Source of the DNA: Lycium barbarum
Lineage: Eukaryota; Streptophyta; Magnoliopsida; Solanales; Solanaceae
Direction: 5' to 3'
DNA: 64,000 nt
Assembly: GCF_019175385.1 (NCBI RefSeq)
Contig: NC_083339.1
Span: forward strand, 114,561,601-114,625,600
The position numbers were made by a program, and so were the translations under genes. Positions 1 to 11,885 of the stretch are shown in pieces. Under the pieces are notes generated by a model. The model ran no database searches. It was not told the origin of the DNA and saw only the letters and a list, made by a program, of their open reading frames with translations. Position 1 is the stretch's first letter, and each line of letters begins with the position of its first letter.

Positions 1-722
1 AATCTTACCTATTTATACAAGTTCAGATTTCTCTTATCAACACAAAAAAAAACTATTCTTTTTATTTTTCTCTTTACAATAGAACTAGTGAACTTGTCCG
101 CGTTGTCTTAAAAAATATATTCGAGGCGATCTTCTTATAAATTAGTCCATATTATGACCAATACTCATATTAACTTAAAAGTATTATCCCCTCTGATCCA
201 GTTTATAATATATCATTTCCTTATTATTTCATGCAAAGAAAAATGACATGTTTTTATATTTGGAAAAAATAAAATAACTTCAATATTTCATCTACGTAAG
301 CTTTCAATTCATCATTGACCATCAAATGAAAAGGGGATAATTCGTCTTCCCCCCACCCCACCCCCCCTCCCTCCCTAGGGATTCTTCCGGTTTTGCGGTA
401 TTTGAAATAATTTTGTCTTCTCCATATTATTATATCTCTAAAGTCAATAATTATATATGAGGAATTACTGAACTCAAATCTTTTTTTATTGTTCCTCGAC
501 ATGATCCATTTAAAAAAAGTTCATACATTTTAGGCACGTAGTCTTTTTAAAAGTTTTCATTTCTTTCTTAAATTGTTTGCAAGTTAAAGTGTGAAAAAAT
601 AACAAAAACATGCCAATAGTAATACAAAGGAGAGAACAACTAACTATGTTCTAATCAGATAGAAAATGAACCTACAAACTCCTATAATAAAATTGAAAAG
701 CATAGATATCAATATTTCAATA
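1..722. repeat. Segmental duplication, copy A (uninterrupted)
   Basis: This stretch matches 42988-43396 followed by 47174-47490, with small differences along its length; similarity is lost after about 722 and 47490. Copy A has no insert where copy B carries a 3.8-kb element: around 391-402 it reads TTTTGCGGTATTTGAAATA straight through. A C-rich run near 350-375 is private to copy A. The left edge lies beyond the window. Open frames inside it are not conserved between the copies, so I see no gene. Confidence 0.85.
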
Positions 723-1329
723 TCCAACTTGATACAAAATCATGTAGCCATTTCTGTATTAGTCTAGATATCGAAGAATATGTACAGTAATATTTGATGA
801 ACACAAATAAGAGGGAAGTAAATTTTCATGTCAAGATATTCTTTTTTAAAAGAGCCATTTCTGAATTGTTTTGAGCTTTTACCTCAAACTCTTGGATAAA
901 GGGAATGCATCCCATAATCTCTCTCGCGTGCGCTCAAATTAAGTAATATGACTACAAGTATGAAATCTGCAGGAAAAAAAAAAAGGAATTAAAAAAAGAA
1001 TAATACTCCCTAATTAAAATGAAAAGAAAACAGCACCACTACAAGAAGTTAGGCAGCAGGCATAAGCATTACTGTACATTAATTATTCTATTCAATTGGA
1101 GATTAAATGGTTGTTAATACATAAACAGTTACAGTGAGCAAAAACGATATTCCGTATTAATATAGAAGATGAAAAGTATAGCCATTACTACATATTAATT
1201 GTTCTGCTTAATGAAAAATGATTATGGAGGGAAGAGGTTTTTTTAATATTTAATAAGTTAAACTAATAGGATGGAGGAGGAAAAAAATGCAAAAAAAGAA
1301 GAAAAAAATATAAATAGGATCATTGGCAA
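723..1329. other. Non-coding AT-rich stretch
   Basis: No gene, structured repeat or recognisable transposon end was seen. Short A-runs and a few weak inverted patches are all it holds. Confidence 0.5.
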
Positions 1330-1526
1330 CAGTGGCGGATTCAGGATTTTCACTCAGGGTATTCGGAAAAATAATTGAACCTAAATATACACTGTAATAT
1401 ATGTTCAGGGTGTTCAAAAGTTAATATATGTACATAAACACATAAAATTTACCCTAAATATACACTGTAATTTTTTGTCCAGGGTGTTCGGGTGAACACC
1501 CTGAGCTCTTGGTACATCCGCCCCTG
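1330..1526. mobile_element. hAT-type MITE, 197 bp
   Basis: The ends are imperfect inverted repeats, CAGTGGCGGATTCAGGA at the left and the complement of CAGGGGCGGATGTACCA at the right. This is the CAG-nGGCGGA style of hAT termini. The flanks TTGGCAA (left) and TTGGCCAA (right) look like an 8-bp target duplication with a one-base deletion. Inside, the GGGTGTTC/GAACACCC motif forms a hairpin near the right end. It has no coding capacity, so it would need a transposase from elsewhere. Confidence 0.7.
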
Positions 1527-1984
1527 TTGGCCAAAGAAAGGTGGCACATCATTTTTTTTTTGGGAGGGGGAGGGTGGGGGGGGGGGGGGGTTGCATTAAG
1601 TTCAAATTAGGACAAGTACATAAGTAGTCATTCGGGTAAAAAATTTGACAATCGAATGGCCACATAAAATCAAAAGACATATTATAGCCAAAAAGAATAA
1701 GAAAAGCACTGTAACAAAGTGTTGGGGTACATGTTCTTCAACGAATTCATAGATTTTCTCTTCCACCATCTGTAAATACACTTTATATAAACAAGATGTA
1801 TCCATTATTCACTTTATACACATGTTATAAGTTGGATATGCATTGCATGTACGCATTATATACATTCATTATACACTTCATATATATAGTGTATGCAAAT
1901 TATATGAGCAATGAACGTTTATAAATAGTGTATATGTGTTATATCAGTGTAGATACACACACACATATATATAACGCATTATAT

Positions 1985-1987
<3 letters not shown>

Positions 1988-2028
<41 letters not shown>
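1988..2028. repeat. (TA)n microsatellite
   Basis: An uninterrupted TA run of about 20 units, flanked by TATAC-rich sequence. The sequence on either side recurs around the next TA run (the motif ATAAATAGTGTATATGTG appears near 1921 and 2061), so the block was duplicated together with its microsatellite. Confidence 0.9.
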
Positions 2029-2032
<4 letters not shown>

Positions 2033-2105
2033 ATACAAATTATACCAGCAATGAATGTTTATAAATAGTGTATATGTGTTATATCAGTGTAGATACATTT
2101 TTCAT

Positions 2106-2211
<106 letters not shown>

Positions 2212-2424
2212 ATACTCAATGTACAATGTATACACATATATTATATAGTTATTATACACTTTTACACAATGTATAAATGAAGGAGCACAAAACCGGCAAA
2301 CTTGGCTCTCCGCCATTACCCATTGTTTTCTCCATCTTTCATCTTCTATGAGTGAAGGAGGAGATCACGAAAAAAAGATAAGGAGAAAGAAGACGACATG
2401 GTGGAAGTCGTTGGTGGGTGGAAT

Positions 2425-2676
2425 CAGGGGCGGACCCATGTATTAGTTTTTGGTGCTCGAGCACCCATTAACCGTAGCGGATACTCTATGTAGACATATA
2501 AAAAATATTAAAGTTTTGGTATAAAATAATAAATAGCACCCAGGAAGCAATAAAAGATCTTGGTGCTCTGGTTAACAGGTTGTAGGGTTTAGGCTAAGCC
2601 ATGGAGGAATCGAGTTCGAATCCTACTCAAAACAATATATTTTTTATTGATTATATGAATCCTGGGTCCGTCACTG
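2425..2676. mobile_element. hAT-like short element with a tRNA-like B box
   Basis: The left end, CAGGGGCGGACCCATG, and the complement of the right end, CAGTGACGGACCCAGGA, are matching imperfect inverted repeats of hAT type. Near 2610-2625 the sequence GAGTTCGAATCC is a good RNA polymerase III B box, preceded by GGTTAACAGGTTG, which resembles a tRNA arm. No convincing 8-bp target duplication was found, so the edges rest on the inverted repeats alone. It may be a MITE that absorbed a tRNA-derived SINE, or a SINE with chance hAT-like ends. Confidence 0.5.
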
Positions 2677-5189
2677 AAAAGGAGAAGTATGTGAGAGAGA
2701 AAGTGAGGTGGCTGAAAGAGAGGGAGTATGGGCGGGATTTTTGAATTTAGCTATAATTTATCTTTATTTTTCAATTTACAGTATATTTCGGATGATATAG
2801 TAAAAAATTGAGCCATTTAAGTTGCTGGCAGACACACCCTAATGATTTTCCATTTAAATTGGGCCATTTAATGCCAAGTAATCAGCCGAAATAGCCATGT
2901 GATGTCAATTTTCCATTTTTTTATGACGTAAATATAAATAGCCATAGGAGTTTCTAGAATCTGGATATTCATTTTGTATTTCCTATTTTGTTTCTGCCAT
3001 GCATACACCGACTCTATTTTTCTCTAATTTGACCAACCTCTATCCACATTGGATTATTTACTAAAGTGTTCGGGCATGAGTTAGTTGAAATTTGAAAAAT
3101 AATATTTTTTTAGGTTGACGTTTTATAAGAATAAGATACATAAAGTTTAATTTGTATTTGGATAAAAAAAAAAAGAAGTTAGACGTTTTGTGAGTGAAAG
3201 CTTAAAATAAAAAAAAATAAAAAAAATCTCGAACTTATTGTTTAAACTTGAAATATATTATTATTATTAACTAAATAATTCCCTTTGATAAATAAATACT
3301 TGCTTAAAATAATCTTATAGTATATTTCAAAATTTTGAGCCAAACTCATTTAGGAAAGATGAAAGAATGAGGTAATTATAACTCCCAATCACATTTAACC
3401 AAAAAAAAAAAAAAAAATCAAATCCCAATTTCCAAGTGATTTTGGATAGGTCTCAAGAAGTAGACTAGGATCAAATATATCAAGCTATTTTAGAGGGGTC
3501 AACTTTCCGTTTTAATTCATATATTTGTGAAAGGACGGTTGAGGTTGTAACTCAAATTTCTTTTTGATTTTTATAACTTTTCATTACTTTATCATCCTTA
3601 TTTGTAATATCATCATATAATATAATATATTCTTTGTGATAGTCATAGAATATTTAATTTTTTGTAGCTCTTATTTTTTACACGCTTGTTAATTAATAGA
3701 GATTCGTTACGTCATTAGATTTGCTTGTATTTATTTCTTTTGAGGATTAATATATTTTTATTACTAATAAAAATGACGTTATACATACTGTCAAAGTGGT
3801 ATAATTCGCATTTTAAAAAAAAAAAAAAAAAAAAAGAAGGCAAAAGGCCCCTCCCTAATGCGGTTTTGTCAGAACTCAGAAGCACCGAGACTTAAACACT
3901 ATAGCTTTTCCTGCTCATGAGGTGGACGTCTCTAGTCTACTTCCCTCTATCAAATCAGGAATCCCTAGATTTTTATTAGATTGACTATTCATATGATTGA
4001 CTTAAGGTGAGTGGTATGCGCATTCTAAGGTCAATGTTTGTTATTGGGTTTAGCTATTAGAGTAGGACGGAATTTGACTGATGTAGGCTATTGATGCGAT
4101 TGTACAAGAACAATGGAAACAACTCTACGATGTCCAACCAAGAAAAGGGAAAATAGGGGTTCTGGAAGCCCAACAATGAACAAGAAAATAAATAGTATCA
4201 ATTTCCCCTTTAAGTTTGGATTGGAAGGACCTATTTTGCCCCTAGCAGGTTTGGTCTAACATCTAAGATAATCTAAGAGAAATTTTGGTAAACCTGACAT
4301 TAAATTGATTTTTATGATGTATAATAAGAATTGAAGAAAAATTATGACTTAGACATGCATGCAAGAGTTCTTGAATCCACAGTTTATTTTATCTTTAGTT
4401 ATAGAACTTTTTTTTTTTGTTTCCATTCTCGTGTATGTTACTCGCTTTAAGAGTTTAAGGTCCGACAAATCTGATTTGCGCAGTGAGGACCATTAAAGGG
4501 GAAGTGCTCCATACTATAATACTAAGATTTTATCTTTTATTTTTCATGACTTGAAGATTTTATTTTTTATTTTTCATGATTCAAATTCGAAATTTCTAAT
4601 TATATTATCACACTACAATAGTTGGTGGTATGACATATATGTATCACATTGTCTTCAAATAAAGTATCTAATTAATAAGTTGGCCAGCCGAAACAAAAAG
4701 TACATTATATGTCGTATTACATATGGCTTTACGTGAACATGGAAGCCACTTCATACATCGCTTTATGCATGCCAAAAAATGCTTTTTTCTGCACTTCAAT
4801 TTTGAAAATAGGTAAAATTGTACGCTCCTAAAAAGAAATGTTAGGCGGATAAAGTGTCTAAACAACTTACATTTTTACTTGAGGGAGAATAATCGGATTT
4901 TCCTCGTGAAAGATATGCTGATAGAACAAATAGAGATATTTATCTATATATGTAGTGGTGGCATATATAGGCCGGAGAGTAAAATCCATGATAGGGTAGT
5001 TACTTTATTGTATACTAAAATGGTGAGACTGGAGATAAGAGTGGGAGATATTCTGTAGGACAAAAAGGCAATTGACACTACGTACTGATGGTAGGTGAAT
5101 TCCATAGCTACCAGTAAGCGAACTGACACTGAAAATGGATTATGACTATCTTACACTTATGAACCTATGCTATTGGAAGTGGACACTGA
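2677..5189. other. Non-coding stretch, no gene seen
   Basis: AT-rich DNA with several A-runs (for example near 3402 and 3816) and no reading frame resembling a known protein. A moderately GC-richer patch lies at 3840-4290, but neither strand shows a recognisable family. It may be very old transposon debris. Confidence 0.45.
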
Positions 5190-5513
5190 GGGCGTGTTTA
5201 TATATTGAGGAAAATATTTTAATTTTTTTTCGTGTTTGATTAGTTTGAAAAATATTTTTTCTAAAAACTAATTTCCTTAAAAATTAGGAAGTTGGTTGGA
5301 GTAAAAAAGTAAATTTCATAAGTAACATTTCAAACAATTGTCTCATCCCACTTCCAACCCCCCCAACTCCCATTCCTTGACCACCCTGCCCTATAGTATA
5401 TTCCTGAATAACATATAAATACTTTTCAAATATTTTTTTTGTTTACTCACCATGCACCAAAAAGTATGCAAGAAAAAAATAATCATGAAAAACATTTTCC
5501 TTCGTACCAGACT
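5190..5513. mobile_element. Degenerate hairpin MITE
   Basis: The left end (GGCGTGTTTATATATTGAGG, then AAAATATTTT) pairs imperfectly with the right end (AAACATTTTCCTTCGTACC, then AGAC). Read outward-in, both carry a GTGTTT(A/G)-TA-GAGGAAAAT-type arm. This is the arrangement of a common Solanaceae MITE whose arms begin near GGCGTGTTTGG. No target duplication could be fixed and there is no coding sequence. Confidence 0.5.
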
Positions 5514-5954
5514 AACTTGAGTTCACTGAAATTATATTAATTTATTTGATTGAATTTCTATTGTATAGTAATGTACTTTTTTGTATGACTTCAGATAATT
5601 GATGCACTAGTTAGAAGATCGTTCAAGATTAGGCACACCTTACGATAGCAAAATGCTATAATTGATCTAGCTACTAGCCAAAGATACTAAAAGTAGATGT
5701 AATTAATTAATACTTTTGTTAACCTACCTTATCCTATGTCTATATTTTGTAATCGCTAATCGCTATCAGTAGAAGTCAAAATTTAAAGTTTGTGAATTCT
5801 AGATTCTAAGACACGAACTCAAAATGTTAGTAACTGGGATTGAATTTAATTAATTATTGTATATATTAAATAAAATATTTATATTTAGACCAGAGTTACT
5901 ACCGAATGCACATATATATTATATACCTACTTCCATGCTGCCCCTTGTCTATTA

Positions 5955-6261
5955 CTCCATCCGTCTCAATTTATGTGATATCATTTGACTTGATACGGAG
6001 TTTAAGAAAGAAAGTTTTTTGCAATGTGTGGTTCAAAACAAGCCTTAAGAAGAGGTTAATTTGTTTCTTCCAATTTTAGCCTTATTTAAATAAATGGAAT
6101 TTTGCATAATCAAAAAATAATTAAAGAGCTATTTTTATTTCTAGGCATTTAATTAAAGATAAGTTAGTAAAAACATTTCGTACTTTATGGGAATGAGTAA
6201 TTTTCTTAAAGGTGTGCAGTATCTAAACTAAAAACACCCACTCATTATGAAATGAAAGGAG
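5955..6261. mobile_element. Stowaway-like MITE, TA-flanked
   Basis: Starts CTCCATCCGTCTCAATTTAT after a TA dinucleotide and ends in ...GAAAGGAG before TA, so both ends read TACTCC outward-in. The internal TTTGACTTGATACGGAGTTT is shared with the MITE at 23751 and 25603. TA target sites and CTCC termini are typical of Tc1/mariner-derived Stowaway MITEs. It is non-coding. Confidence 0.65.
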
Positions 6262-7834
6262 TAATATATTATATCATCTTTCATAAACTAAAATTAAAAA
6301 CCTGACCATCAAAGGTCAAAGTGTAGGCTAAAATATGGCATGACATATTCTCAGATGCAAATAATATAGATGAACAAAACTTAAGTACACTTTTCACGAA
6401 TAATGTGAATCAAAATCCATAAATCGTTGTACAGTAAAGAAATGAGGAGAAATTGGCAAATAATTATGTTAGACCGCTAATTAAGTTTTCCTTAACATTT
6501 TAAGAGTATTAGTGTTTAGCTACTTTTTAATGTGAAAATAATTTGATAAAATATTTCTAGTTAAACTACAAAAAATTTCTATGAAGTTTTCGTTGGAATA
6601 ATTTGAATATTTATTGGCTTAAACATAGGAGTCGTTCCTGGAGTATGGACTAATAAAAGGTTTCAACACCATAAATGGTTCATGGAATTAGAAACTCTAG
6701 CAAATTTTTTACACTTAATTATATTGTGAAAGTCTAAACTCCGTGAATCATTTTTGGAGTTGAATTGATAAATGTCTGAACTCCATACAGAGTCTTTCAT
6801 GAAAATAAGTTTTGCACTTAGATTGTGAAGTTTGAACTCTCTGAATCGTTCATCGAGTTTGAAACTCCAGCAAATTTGCGAACTCTACTACATTAATTAT
6901 GTTGGAGTTCAACTTGTTGGAATTATTTATTCCTATTTTAGAATTCCTATATTGATAATGCAATGCTTTCAATAAAATGTCTTGATTCATTCTTTGACAT
7001 CAAGTGTGACTTTATTTTATATAACGTGACATTATTTGATGCTTGTAATCGACTCTTCAATTCTCTTTTAATGGCTGATTTATTGGCTGGCTTTAATGGC
7101 CAGGTTAATGGTCATTAAGTCCTATGTAAAAATGGCCATTATGCCCTTGTACCCCTCTCTTTTGCCTAAGATTAGCCTATGTATGCTATAAATGTTCATA
7201 TCTAAGTAAATCATCTTATTTTTAGTGAAAATTGAATTTGTTTGCTTGCAATATCGGTTGGAAAAGAGTTTAAAAGTAGCATGACCCTTTTTTTTTTTGG
7301 ATTTGAAATGATGTTGAAGTAATATAAGGGACCCAATTTTGCTTTTTAAAAATCCTATATGCATATCTTGAGCCTGGTTTGATCTTATTACCTTTCGAAG
7401 CTTACTTTCAAGTGGTTTTTCACCTTTCCTATGACCCGTAAGTTTGTTCATTTATGTAGGTTGCCTTTGTCTATTTCAATTTTAAAGTCAGTTTCAATAT
7501 GCTGTAAACCCCTTTGTGTTCTGCCATAAACTCTTTGTCTGTGTTGGAATGACTAGATTCTGCAGTTTGCTCACTACATGAATATGTACTTGATGTTTTG
7601 ATTAAGGACCCAAGCATGTTAATCCCTCAGAAATGGCCCTTTTTCTATATTTAAAATGGACAACTCTAAGACCCTTGTGAAGCTTATCTTGCAATATTAT
7701 TTCAAATACCTCAAAGTGCATGTCTTGCTTCAAACATAATATAATTTTACATTTTATAATAAGTTGGATTATCTGAAAATGTATTATATGTTTAGTTGTG
7801 ATGTTGCTTTGACTTAAACTGTCTATGTGACTTC
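6262..7834. other. Non-coding stretch with a diverged tandem repeat at about 6620-6920
   Basis: At about 6620-6920 a motif built from GAAACTCCAGCAAATTT and GGAGTTCAA-like words recurs roughly three times with strong divergence, so it is an old minisatellite. The rest (6920-7834) has no recognisable coding similarity. A minus-strand open frame at 7122-7451 has no family features and is not called. This is the left flank of the MULE. Confidence 0.4.
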
Positions 7835-8000
7835 GAATCCGCAACTTAAATAGCACAAAAAATAAAAAGTTGAACCAAACTAGTACAAAAAATGAAGAAG
7901 AACATAAGTAGTATTCACGCACGAAATTTGTGCGTGAAAGGACCAAACTGCAAAAACATAGTTTTGGCCTTTCACGCACGAATTTTGTGCGTGAATGGGG
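7835..8000. repeat. MULE left terminal inverted repeat
   Basis: Matches the reverse complement of 16353-16520 with only scattered substitutions and one short A-run difference. It contains two hairpin palindromes, at 7914-7938 and 7969-7995, with arms TTCACGCACG/TGTGCGTGAA. Weak similarity may extend outward (CTTAAAC-TGTCT against CTTAACCATGTCT), leaving the true outer edge uncertain. Confidence 0.85.
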
Positions 8001-9011
8001 TCATCATATATTGACCCCATCTTTCCCATCTGACCCGACTTGCTCCCTTCCCCACCGCCATTAAAGCCCGTTCCAGTGGTCCCACCCCCCTTAAAACGGT
8101 AATTTCGTGTTATTTTTCAATCCAAAACTCAATATTCTTGGTATATTGAAGTGTAGGAACAAGTTTCTAAGGTTGGATTTCGGAATAGAGCGGCGTATAA
8201 CACATTTCAAAAACTCAAAAAAAACTTCAATCTAGGTATTTCACTACGAATTTTCTATTACATTGTTAAATATATCATTACCCTAAGCATGATCATTGTA
8301 TAACTGTGGTGGATTACTCGTTTTGCTTTTTTTTCTTTTGCGTTTTTGGGCAGTCCGTGCACTGTTGGGACTGCCCATTTTTTCGTTTTTTTTTATTTGT
8401 TTATCTATTGTTAATTATTTAATTATTTATTGCTTGTTTATTTAGTATTTGTTAATTGTTGGATTAGCGACTTAAGTATTTATTAATTGTTAGACTAGCT
8501 ATTTCAATTGTTAGACTGGCTAATTATTTATTTTGTTTTTGTTAAGCCAATTGTTTATTTGTTAATAATTTCTTAATTGTTTCATTAGTTAATTAATTGT
8601 TTATTTGTTAAATATACGATAATAATTTATTAATTTTTTGATTAGTTACTTAATTGTTTATTTATTAAATATATGATAATAACTTGTTAATTATTTGATT
8701 AGTTAGTTATTTGTTTATTTGTTAATTATTTATACTAATTGTATGCTAACTAATTGTTAACTATTTGACTTATCTTTATATTTTAGGAATGAAAACCCTT
8801 AGTTTAGGATTCTTAACCCGTAGCTTAGGATTGAAAACCCTTAATATAATTTTCTATAAAAGATTACATAACTAATATTACTTGTTAATGATTTATTTAA
8901 AATACGTAAAACAGATGGGTCACCACAATCTTTAATAAAATATTCGATAAAAGATTACATAACTAATACTAATACTACTTGTTAATGATTTATTTAAAAT
9001 GCGTAAAATAG
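8001..9011 (+). promoter_or_regulatory. Leader/promoter stretch of the PMD gene, with a duplicated start region
   Basis: It has no gene. 8395-8760 is low-complexity sequence built from TTAATTGTTTATTTGTTAA words. About 86 bp are tandemly duplicated just before the gene: the motif GATTACATAACTAATA runs from about 8863 and again from about 8952. Each copy ends in an ATG followed by GG(G/A)TCACC. The first copy's ATG opens only a six-codon frame (MGHHNL then stop), so it would act as an upstream ORF. The second is the start used for the PMD gene. No clear TATA box was identified. Confidence 0.5.
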
Positions 9012-11775
9012 ATGGATCACCTGCACCCTCTTGATCCGGGGCCCTTCGACCGAGAGTTACTGTATCTTCAGCCCGAGCATAGGTCGCAACATATATGGAC
9101 ATCCGACCTGCAGCCTGAGTCTCAGGTCCGTACCCGGTTAGGGGACTCAGCATGGGAGATCTTAGCTGCTCGCCCCCCACATCCTCGTGTCCTGGATATA
9201 CTACGTCGGGGCGGTATCTACCGGTGCGTCGAAGTTGGTCGGGTACAGCACGATAGGTCGCTAGTGACGACATTGATTGAGAGGTGGCGACCGGAGACGC
9301 ATACATTTCATCTCCACACCGGTGAGGCTACCATTACCCTTCAGGATGTGGAGGTCATTTATGGGCTACAGGTTGATGGACGCCCATTGTATATTGAGGA
9401 GCCTCATGTGCTGCCGCCTTACCGGGGTGAGTTGATTAGGCTCACCAGTTTCGCGGCTCTGGATGGTCATATTTCCAGCCAGAGTCGGCTTTTGTTGTCG
9501 GCCCTTTACGCTCACTTGCGCCTCACAGACATGCAGCATCCGATTGGAGAGGACACGCCTCAGGCTGACGTTGATCGACGTGCGCGTCTATACCTACTAA
9601 TCATATTCGGGGCCATCCTATTCCCAAACACTTCGGGTTCGCATATGAGCTTGAGGTATCTTCGGTATATCGACGATCTCGCCGAGATAGGATGTTATAG
9701 TTGGGGCGCTGCTGTGCTGGGCTACATGTATCGAGGATTCTGCCGATGTTCTATGGGCACGAGGGTAGAGGTCCCTGCATTTTGCTCGCTTCTTCAGGTA
9801 ATATATTTAAGTGTGTGTAATTATAAACAAAATATATTTTTTTTAAAACGATGACTGATAATTTTTTTTTAATTGACTATATTAGATATGGGTGTGGAAT
9901 AGGTTGAGACCTTTTCAGCCCATACCAGCTGACCCTCCCGCTGACTATCTTGCTGTCCCGATGCCATACGCGCGGAGATGGTCGCGAGGCGTACGCCGAC
10001 GTGTGGAGACGCACCACAGCCTTCTCCCGTTTAGGGATCAGCTAGACCGCATGACGGCGCAGACGGTATGTTCATATTTTGGATTCACACGCTAGACCAC
10101 ATAACTACTATTTTAGTCTTTTGTTGTTAACTAGTTCAATTCTTTTTACAGGCTTTTATATGGACGCCGTATGATCATATTTTGGATGAGCTGCCGGCGT
10201 TTTGTAGGGATGGTCAGCACATGTGGATGTCGCGGTGTCCATTGATACATATGGATATCGTTGAGTATCACGCGCCCGATCGCGTGTTACGGCAGTTTGG
10301 GTATGTACAGAATATACCCGTGGCTACGGTTTGGGAGCATGACCACTATGCGAGGGACGAGCGTGCGGGCGTCGATGATGCATGGCGACTCCATATGCAG
10401 CAGCAGGTCCAGAGTTGGGATGTGAGGATGGCGAGCCTAGCGGTGGTCGGACATGACACTCCCATCCATGTGTACATGGAGTGGTACATGCGGATCACTC
10501 ACATCATTATTGGCAACCCCTATAGGCGTCGTCCAGATGGCCTGGGATATGTAGCTCTCGTAGGAGCGTACGAGGCTCTGGTAAGTTTTATTAGTCTTCA
10601 ACTTAAACCATCGTCTTATGTACTACTTTACAAATTTATTCAATTGTTAATATTTGCAAACATATCCAGGTACGGACCGTTCAGACGATGCGCTATGAGA
10701 GCACTGCCCGTACGGAGTCCCCCGAGACGGAGGAGTATGTAGCACGGATGATTGAGCTTGCCGAGACTGGTATCAGACAGGCACATGACTTTGAGCGTCT
10801 CCATGAGCGTGTTCCCGGTGCCCCACCTGGGGCAGCAGGTGGCCGTGGTCACTGAGGAGCTGGTGGCCGTCGCAGAGGTGGTAGGGCTGGCAGAGGTGAT
10901 GAGGCTCCGTCGACAGATATCCTATCGACTTCTCATTCCCGGCCGTCGACTTTACAGACACCTCTGTATACGCCGGACCTTTTTTCAGGTTATGTGCCCT
11001 GGCTTTCACTTTCAGATCCACTAGTTCGTGATCCACAGGGTGAGCGGCCGGTTCGTGATCTACAGAGTGGCCTACATTTGCAGTTCGACGACTCAATGTT
11101 CGAGGACTTCGTGTTTGATGTGGCACCATCTGCATCTCCTGCTCCAGGGGCCGCTCAGGAGCCCTCTCACCAGGCATCTCAGGAGGCCGTCGACACACAG
11201 GTTTGACTTTTACAATAAAGTAAAATAATTTATTAATTATTTTTTATTTCAGTTCCGTTTTAGAATAAATCAAATCTAAATTATATATATATTATTTCAG
11301 GTTCATTGTTCTACGCCTGTGGGTCCACATGAGCGACCCATCCAGGAGACTACCTCATATTCACCACCACACCCATCTCAGGAGCCTACTCAGGTGCCCG
11401 TTGACACACAGGTTCTATTAAATAAATAACGTTAATGTATTCAATATAAATAATAAATGGTACTAATTATTATATACTTTTCAGGTTCATCCTTCGGCTC
11501 CTGAGGTGGCGACTCTCGACGAGGTAGAGGTCGAGACACCAGACCTAACTCAGCCTGAGGTTCTGAGTGTGCCAGCGGGACCAGATCCCAGGAAGAAGCA
11601 CGTTCTAGTCAAGGGAGCACGGGTCAGGCGAAGAGATGATGATCATGACTTGGATCGCCCGGTTATTAAGAGGAAAAAGGGCGATGGAGACGATGACGAG
11701 GGCGGTGGGGATGGTATGAGCGTTAGGCCTAGGGATAGTCTCCGGCATACGACATGTGGGACCCATCCTCGATAG
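9012..11775 (+). CDS. Plant mobile domain (aminotransferase-like PMD) protein, six exons, one in-frame stop
   Basis: The proposed exons are 9012-9797, 9886-10065, 10152-10580, 10670-11200, 11301-11411 and 11485-11775. All junctions are GT-AG and phase 0. Residues 1 to about 460 are a PMD domain (family of MAIN/MAIL1 and 'serine/threonine phosphatase 7 long-form homologs'), recognised by RRGGIYRCVEVGR, LIERWRPETHTFHL, GEATITLQDVEVIYGLQVDG and the FGYVQNIP block. PMDs occur both in cellular proteins and as cargo of MULE and gypsy elements. A TGA at 10853-10855 interrupts a Gly/Arg-rich stretch (GGRGH-stop-GAGGRRRGGR). Reading stays open for another ~115 codons in that exon and through two more exons. 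With the stop the product is about 526 residues and keeps the whole PMD; without it, about 774. The tail is Pro/Gln-rich, then basic and acidic (RVRRRDDD, KRKKGD), suggesting a nuclear protein. Exon borders are inferred, not demonstrated. Confidence 0.8.
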
Positions 11776-11885
11776 TGTATATACATTAGTGTTGTAAAAT
11801 TTATCGTAAATAACATATATTTTTTGCATATTTAGTCTTTATTATTGTTTCACATCGTAAATTGATAATAAGAAAGTGGCCCCCT

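Noticed and set aside
1602..1805. Minus-strand frame with a hydrophobic segment (VLFLFFLAIICLLILCG)
   Set aside because: It is short, with no family match that I recognise, and lies in T-rich repeat-like sequence; hydrophobic residues follow from composition.
7602..7979. Minus-strand frame ending in the MULE TIR
   Set aside because: It is built from the TIR palindromes and AT-rich flank; no protein features.
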